Below, piece after piece: positions 6,132 to 9,703 of a DNA stretch of 9,703 nt. The notes below the pieces were generated by a model. It did no database searches and had not been told where the DNA came from. It worked only from the letters and a program-made list of their open reading frames with translations. Each line of letters opens with the position of its first letter. Within the stretch, counting starts at the first letter, position 1. The DNA is taken from NCBI GenBank assembly GCA_016926495.1, contig JAFGOL010000188.1:1-9703 (forward strand), in the 5' to 3' direction. The position numbers and the translations under genes are program-made. The DNA is from Oligoflexia bacterium. Its GTDB lineage: Bacteria > Bdellovibrionota > JAFGOL01.

Positions 6132-7471
6132 AAATCCTGGTAATTGACGATGAAATTGAACTGAGGGAACACATGTCCGCACAGCTTGCCAAAAAAGGCC
6201 ATGATGTTGTAGAAGCCGGCAGCGGAGATGAAGCGCTGAAGATACTGGGTAATACCATTGTTGACGCAATCATAACCGACATATTAATGCCCGGGCTCAG
6301 CGGAATTGAATTGATCAAAGACATATTAAACAGACTCAAAATTGACGTACCCATACTGGTAATAACCGGATACTACAGTAATGAAATGGCTGACGATCTC
6401 ATAAACCTGGGGGTTATGGCCGTAATATCAAAACCATACAACATGGACGATATTCTTAAACGTATTTCCGAAATCGGATCGGGAGAAATAAAACCTTCAA
6501 AAAAAATAATTTATAAAATAGAAGACAGCAGTTTTTTAAAAATAAACCTTGAGGAATTCACATCCAACCCCATATCGGCGTATGATGTTTACATAAAATT
6601 TTCAGACGCCAAATACCTCAAAATACTTAACGCAGGGGAGGAGCTTTCCTCTGAAAGAATAAATAAATTCCGAGAGAAAAACGTTGATTACCTGTACGTA
6701 AAAGAACAGGACCACAGGGAGTACGTTCAAAATTCCTCGGCGCTGCTTAAACCGGAATTATTCAAAAGCGGTGACAACCAGAAAACTCTGGCGGAGAGGA
6801 GCAGGCAGATCAAGCGGCTCGACGAACTTATAATGGAGGAAATATATTCCGATAACTTTGACCAGCAGGTTTTTAATTCCTCTGTTGAAGTGTGCAAAAA
6901 AAACACCGAACTTTTGCTGGCCAATGATTCCATGCTTGAACTGATGAAACAAATAGAAAGCTTTTCTGACGAAATGTACAGGCACAACGTGGGCGTCAGC
7001 GTATTGGCTACCATGCTTGCCAGAAAATCGGGATGGGAATCGGCGATTACGCTTTTGAAAGTCAATATTGTCGGCCTGTACCACGACGTAGGTAAAAAGT
7101 GGATCAACAAAAAAATACTGTCAAAAAGAATAATAGATTTTACGGACCAGGAACATGAGGAGTTTGAGTCTCACTGCCAGCACAGTTGTTCCATATTGTC
7201 AGAGATACCCGCCATATCCGAAAATATTCTTGTTCCCATACTTCAGCATCATGAATATTACGACGGCACAGGGTATCCTTCCGCTCTGAAATTTCAGGAT
7301 ATTCATCCAATTGCGAGGCTCATTACCGTAGTTAACGACTACAGTAATTTAACACTCAAAAACTCCAATTATGAATTAACAGACCATGAAAAAGCCATGG
7401 AATTTCTGAACAAGAGAAAAGAAAAATACGACCCAAGGATGTTGAAAAACTTTTGCGAACTTTTCAGGTAA
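6128..7471 (+). CDS. Response regulator REC - linker - HD-GYP, second paralogue
   Basis: 447 residues, with the same architecture as the preceding gene and clearly a diverged duplicate of it. REC (about 1-115) has D7-D8, phospho-acceptor D51 (TDILMP), T80 and K102 (SKPY). The linker domain spans about 137-202 (YIKF...KYLKILNAGEEL, VDYLYV). The HD-GYP domain (about 275-440) shows H286, H319-D320 (YHDVGKK), H349, HHE (374-376) and a standard DGTGYP (379-384). The Asp that normally follows GYP in the A-D-x-x-D-A segment is N403, so the metal site is altered at the same place as in its paralogue, while the signature loop is intact. It is predicted to be a cyclic di-GMP phosphodiesterase or receptor controlled by phosphorylation. 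Its ATG overlaps the previous stop (ATGA), indicating translational coupling, and GGAG at 6114-6117 plus AGAGG at 6119-6123 precede it. It appears to be the last gene of the signalling operon. Confidence 0.92.
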   Translation: MKILVIDDEIELREHMSAQLAKKGHDVVEAGSGDEALKILGNTIVDAIITDILMPGLSGIELIKDILNRLKIDVPILVITGYYSNEMADDLINLGVMAVISKPYNMDDILKRISEIGSGEIKPSKKIIYKIEDSSFLKINLEEFTSNPISAYDVYIKFSDAKYLKILNAGEELSSERINKFREKNVDYLYVKEQDHREYVQNSSALLKPELFKSGDNQKTLAERSRQIKRLDELIMEEIYSDNFDQQVFNSSVEVCKKNTELLLANDSMLELMKQIESFSDEMYRHNVGVSVLATMLARKSGWESAITLLKVNIVGLYHDVGKKWINKKILSKRIIDFTDQEHEEFESHCQHSCSILSEIPAISENILVPILQHHEYYDGTGYPSALKFQDIHPIARLITVVNDYSNLTLKNSNYELTDHEKAMEFLNKRKEKYDPRMLKNFCELFR

Positions 7472-7478
7472 AAAATGG

Positions 7479-7590
7479 AAATTGTTACATTATAAATCTG
7501 ATTATTTTATCTTCTAATACTTGTAATAATATGAATAATTATAGAGTTTTAAACTTGATTAGTTGATATTGCTTTGGTATTTAACAATTT
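7479..7590. repeat. 9-bp inverted repeat flanking the leader of the TPP-enzyme gene
   Basis: AAATTGTTA (7479-7487) and its exact complement TAACAATTT (7582-7590) bracket most of the 119-base gap; the right arm touches the ATG at 7591. The rest of the gap is AT-rich, without a clear terminator or promoter; TTGATT (7555-7560) with TATTTA (7578-7583) is a weak -35/-10 guess that would give an almost leaderless mRNA. In AT-rich DNA a 9-bp match over this distance could be chance. Confidence 0.3.
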
Positions 7591-9357
7591 ATGAACATTG
7601 ACCCCACCAAGAACAGGCAGATTAAACAAACAAATACACAAACAATATTAAATTCAGAACTAATAGTAAGAACATTTGAGCACCTTGGAATCAGATCAGC
7701 TTTCGGCATACCCGGCGGTCCTTTAACTCCTTTATATAATTCCCTGTGCGCTTCAAAAGTAATTTCAACCACTCTCTGCCAGCATGAAGGAGGAGCGGCA
7801 TACATGGCATTGGGACGCTCGGTTTGCAGAAAAAATGACAACGACATCGGTCTGTGTTTCTCAACCGCCGGTCCGGGTGCGACAAACCTGATGACCGGAG
7901 TTGCCGCAGCGTTTGAAGAAAGAGTACCAATCTTTGTTTTGACGGCAAACCCCTCAACAAAACATAAGGGCAAGGGAGCAAACCAGGATTCTTTTGAAAC
8001 CGGCATTAACATTGTAAGCATGTTCTCACATATAACATGCAAATCGGTGATGCTGGAACAGGGACATAATATAGTCGGTATTATCAACGGGCTTTTTAAA
8101 ACCGCGAAAAAACAAAAAAAGCCGGCACATTTAAACATACCCATGGATATTTCTTACGGTACCAACGTTATAGATCAGGACGACCTGCAAACCGAGAACA
8201 GTTTCGTAAAAGAAGAAAACAGCACTCCGCTTAATGAAGAACTGGCCGTTGCTTTACAACAATTTATTGCGTCACAGAGGCCGCTTATATTCGCAGGACA
8301 CGGAATTAAAACCTCAAAATACCAGATTCACCTTAAGGACGTCGCTGAATTCATCTCCCTCCCGGTAATGGTAACATGCCACGCAAAAGGAATATTTCCG
8401 GAAGATCATCCGCTGTACGCGGGTGTGTTCGGTTTCGCGTGTTCCGCCAAATCAAAATTGTTCCTTGAAGCGTACAAGCCGGATGCCATACTGTTTCTGG
8501 GTACAAGGCTGGGAGAAGTAGCCACTTCCGGGTGGTCCCCTTTGCTTGATCTTCCCGCGCTGAAAATACACGTTGATACGGATGACGGCGTTTTTAATAA
8601 AAACTACAAGGTTACATACGGAATAAAAACAGACATTATTAACGTTTTCATGGAACTGCTAAACGTCACCTCGCAAAAATCTCACGGTACGAATATCAGT
8701 ATCCTGAATCTGCTTGATACCAAATTCAATTTAATGAAAAATGACGAAGTTGATGACGACCTGTCAGGGCCGCTATCCCCAAAAACGGTAATCAAGCTGC
8801 TTGATTTCCATCTTCCTGACGACGTAGTGCTTTTCTCGGAAATAGGCAGCTCCATGGCATGGATAATAAACCAGCTCAAGATCAGGGAAGGACAGGATTT
8901 TTATGTAATGCTTGGACTGGGTTCCATGGGAAGCGGACTTTGCGGGGCAATAGGAGCAAAAACCGCAATGCCCAAAAGACCTGTTTTATGCCTGATGGGT
9001 GACGCGGCAACCCTTATGCACGGAACAGAGATGTTTTCCGCGGTTAACTCCGGCATTCCAGTAAAGGTTTTTGTACTGAATGACGGCGGTCATGGAATAG
9101 TCCATCACGGCTCACTAATGCTGGGTTTTGACAAGGTAAAAGCCAGGTATACCAGAAGGGCCAATCTGCGGGCTTTCGCGGATTCCCTGGGTGTCAGCGC
9201 ATATTCGGTTTCAACAGCGCACGAATTTATCAATCTACCTTTCGACAAAATCATTTACTCTGACGTCCCCGAACTGGTAGAATTAATAATCAATCCTGAA
9301 ATAGTAGCTCCCATCCTTGACCGTGCCAAAATAATAGGGTTAGCTGAAAAACTATAG
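7591..9357 (+). CDS. Thiamine pyrophosphate-dependent enzyme, acetolactate synthase (IlvB)-like
   Basis: 588 residues, with the full three-domain layout of the ALS/pyruvate oxidase family. The N-terminal Pyr domain has FGIPGG (38-43), catalytic Glu E66 in QHEGGAA, and GPGATN (94-99). The middle domain (about 215-360) contains FAGHGIKTS and KGIFPEDHPLY (266-276). The C-terminal PP domain has GLGSMGSGL (442-450) and the Mg-TPP motif, D471 to N497. That motif starts GDA rather than the usual GDG and ends LND rather than LNN; D471 and N497, the expected metal ligands, are kept. The family makes or breaks C-C bonds of 2-oxo acids via a TPP carbanion. No regulatory subunit (IlvN/IlvH) or other branched-chain gene is adjacent, so a specialised carboligase or decarboxylase role is as likely as acetolactate synthesis. 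The substrate cannot be inferred. ATG 7591 is the only good start (TAA lies in frame at 7582-7584), but no Shine-Dalgarno precedes it. The next gene follows after 10 bases. Confidence 0.9.
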   Translation: MNIDPTKNRQIKQTNTQTILNSELIVRTFEHLGIRSAFGIPGGPLTPLYNSLCASKVISTTLCQHEGGAAYMALGRSVCRKNDNDIGLCFSTAGPGATNLMTGVAAAFEERVPIFVLTANPSTKHKGKGANQDSFETGINIVSMFSHITCKSVMLEQGHNIVGIINGLFKTAKKQKKPAHLNIPMDISYGTNVIDQDDLQTENSFVKEENSTPLNEELAVALQQFIASQRPLIFAGHGIKTSKYQIHLKDVAEFISLPVMVTCHAKGIFPEDHPLYAGVFGFACSAKSKLFLEAYKPDAILFLGTRLGEVATSGWSPLLDLPALKIHVDTDDGVFNKNYKVTYGIKTDIINVFMELLNVTSQKSHGTNISILNLLDTKFNLMKNDEVDDDLSGPLSPKTVIKLLDFHLPDDVVLFSEIGSSMAWIINQLKIREGQDFYVMLGLGSMGSGLCGAIGAKTAMPKRPVLCLMGDAATLMHGTEMFSAVNSGIPVKVFVLNDGGHGIVHHGSLMLGFDKVKARYTRRANLRAFADSLGVSAYSVSTAHEFINLPFDKIIYSDVPELVELIINPEIVAPILDRAKIIGLAEKL

Positions 9358-9361
9358 GGAG
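9358..9361 (+). promoter_or_regulatory. Ribosome binding site for the last gene
   Basis: GGAG begins right after the TPP-enzyme stop codon and is 6 bases before the ATG at 9368, supporting both that start and co-transcription of the two genes. Confidence 0.7.
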
Positions 9362-9367
9362 TTTCGG

Positions 9368-9703
9368 ATGAACGACAAAGATCTTGTTTTTTCAAATGAA
9401 GTTATTATCGGACATCTTCAGTATGCCCAATCAAAGCTCCATAAGGATAAATTTGAAGAATTAATAGCCTCGCTTGGCGTAGACAGGGACTGGCTTTACG
9501 ATAAATCCGCATGGCATAGTGCAGAGTTCGAAAATAAATTTATTGAACTATTCGAAAAATATCTATCTAATATTTCGAATCCGGCCGAGGAATCAGCTAA
9601 ATTTTTATTCGAAAAAAAAGGATTCAAACGTTTTACTTCTTTAACAAGTGTACTTATAACTCCGGAAAATCTACTTAAAAATTTACCAAAATTCATAAAA
9701 ACA
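9368..9703 (+). CDS. Unrecognised protein, N-terminal 112 residues only (cut by window edge)
   Basis: Open from ATG 9368 to the window end with no stop, so only the N-terminal 112 residues are seen. The start is backed by GGAG at 9358-9361 and by the close 10-base spacing to the TPP-enzyme gene, which suggests a shared operon. The visible part is soluble and largely helical, with no signal peptide or membrane segment. It has an alternation of aromatic and charged residues: GHLQYAQSKLH (15-25), LGVDRDWLYDKSAWHS (36-51), then an amphipathic stretch rich in Phe, Glu and Lys. The pattern of a short helix, a 'W-L-Y-D...W-x-S' segment and a long helix loosely resembles helical N-terminal domains found ahead of 4-vinyl-reductase-like or other sensory modules, but this is a weak impression and I assign no function. 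It could be an accessory protein or regulator for the TPP enzyme. Confidence 0.75.
   Translation, partial: MNDKDLVFSNEVIIGHLQYAQSKLHKDKFEELIASLGVDRDWLYDKSAWHSAEFENKFIELFEKYLSNISNPAEESAKFLFEKKGFKRFTSLTSVLITPENLLKNLPKFIKT

Noticed and set aside
6727..7110. 127- and 108-codon minus-strand frames opposite the second HD-GYP gene
   Set aside because: Antisense to the linker and HD-GYP coding region with all motifs on the plus strand; no independent coding evidence.
7581..8144. 187-codon minus-strand open frame opposite the TPP enzyme
   Set aside because: It lies antisense to a well-conserved enzyme N-terminus, including its catalytic Glu region. Its translation is low-complexity in character with no recognisable domain, and it is best explained as a shadow frame.

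Overview
The window reads as ordinary bacterial chromosome, AT-rich, densely packed and mostly on the + strand. Two predicted lipoproteins and an outer-membrane beta-barrel protein indicate a diderm (Gram-negative-type) cell. The loose lipoboxes (-FGSC, -FYSC) and the soluble PAS kinase with REC/HD-GYP regulators would suit a spirochaete or a deltaproteobacterium-like lineage, but I cannot fix the phylum from sequence alone. No rRNA, tRNA, CRISPR array, insertion sequence, phage gene or plasmid gene is visible. No gene-free stretch exceeds about 120 bases.

Layout. (1) Bases 1-711, minus strand: 5' part of a von Willebrand factor A (vWA) protein that runs off the left edge. (2) Bases 712-830: divergent intergenic region holding a perfect 13-bp inverted repeat. 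(3) Bases 831-3397, plus strand: a cell-envelope group consisting of a small beta-barrel outer-membrane protein, an M23 (LytM-type) lipoprotein endopeptidase with a C-terminal beta-rich domain, and an MscS-family mechanosensitive channel, separated by only 11 and 18 bases. (4) Bases 3481-7471: a tight signalling operon of a soluble PAS histidine kinase followed by two paralogous response regulators, each REC - linker domain - HD-GYP. The gaps are 8 bases and a 4-base overlap. (5) Bases 7591-9703: an acetolactate-synthase-like thiamine pyrophosphate enzyme, followed after 10 bases by an unrecognised gene cut by the right edge.

How the genes may work together. The kinase probably phosphorylates both downstream regulators, whose outputs are cyclic-di-GMP phosphodiesterase-type HD-GYP domains. 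The most notable observation is that both HD-GYP domains carry Asn where the family has a metal-binding Asp after the GYP motif, and the first also has Lys for Asp in its DGxGYP signature. The pair may therefore differ from each other in activity, and one or both may be receptors or scaffolds rather than active enzymes. The envelope genes upstream plausibly serve cell-wall remodelling and osmotic protection. No shared pathway with the signalling genes can be shown. I see no completely new system here. The kinase with two HD-GYP paralogues, the hairpin at 784-820 and the TPP enzyme with its unknown partner deserve the closest look.
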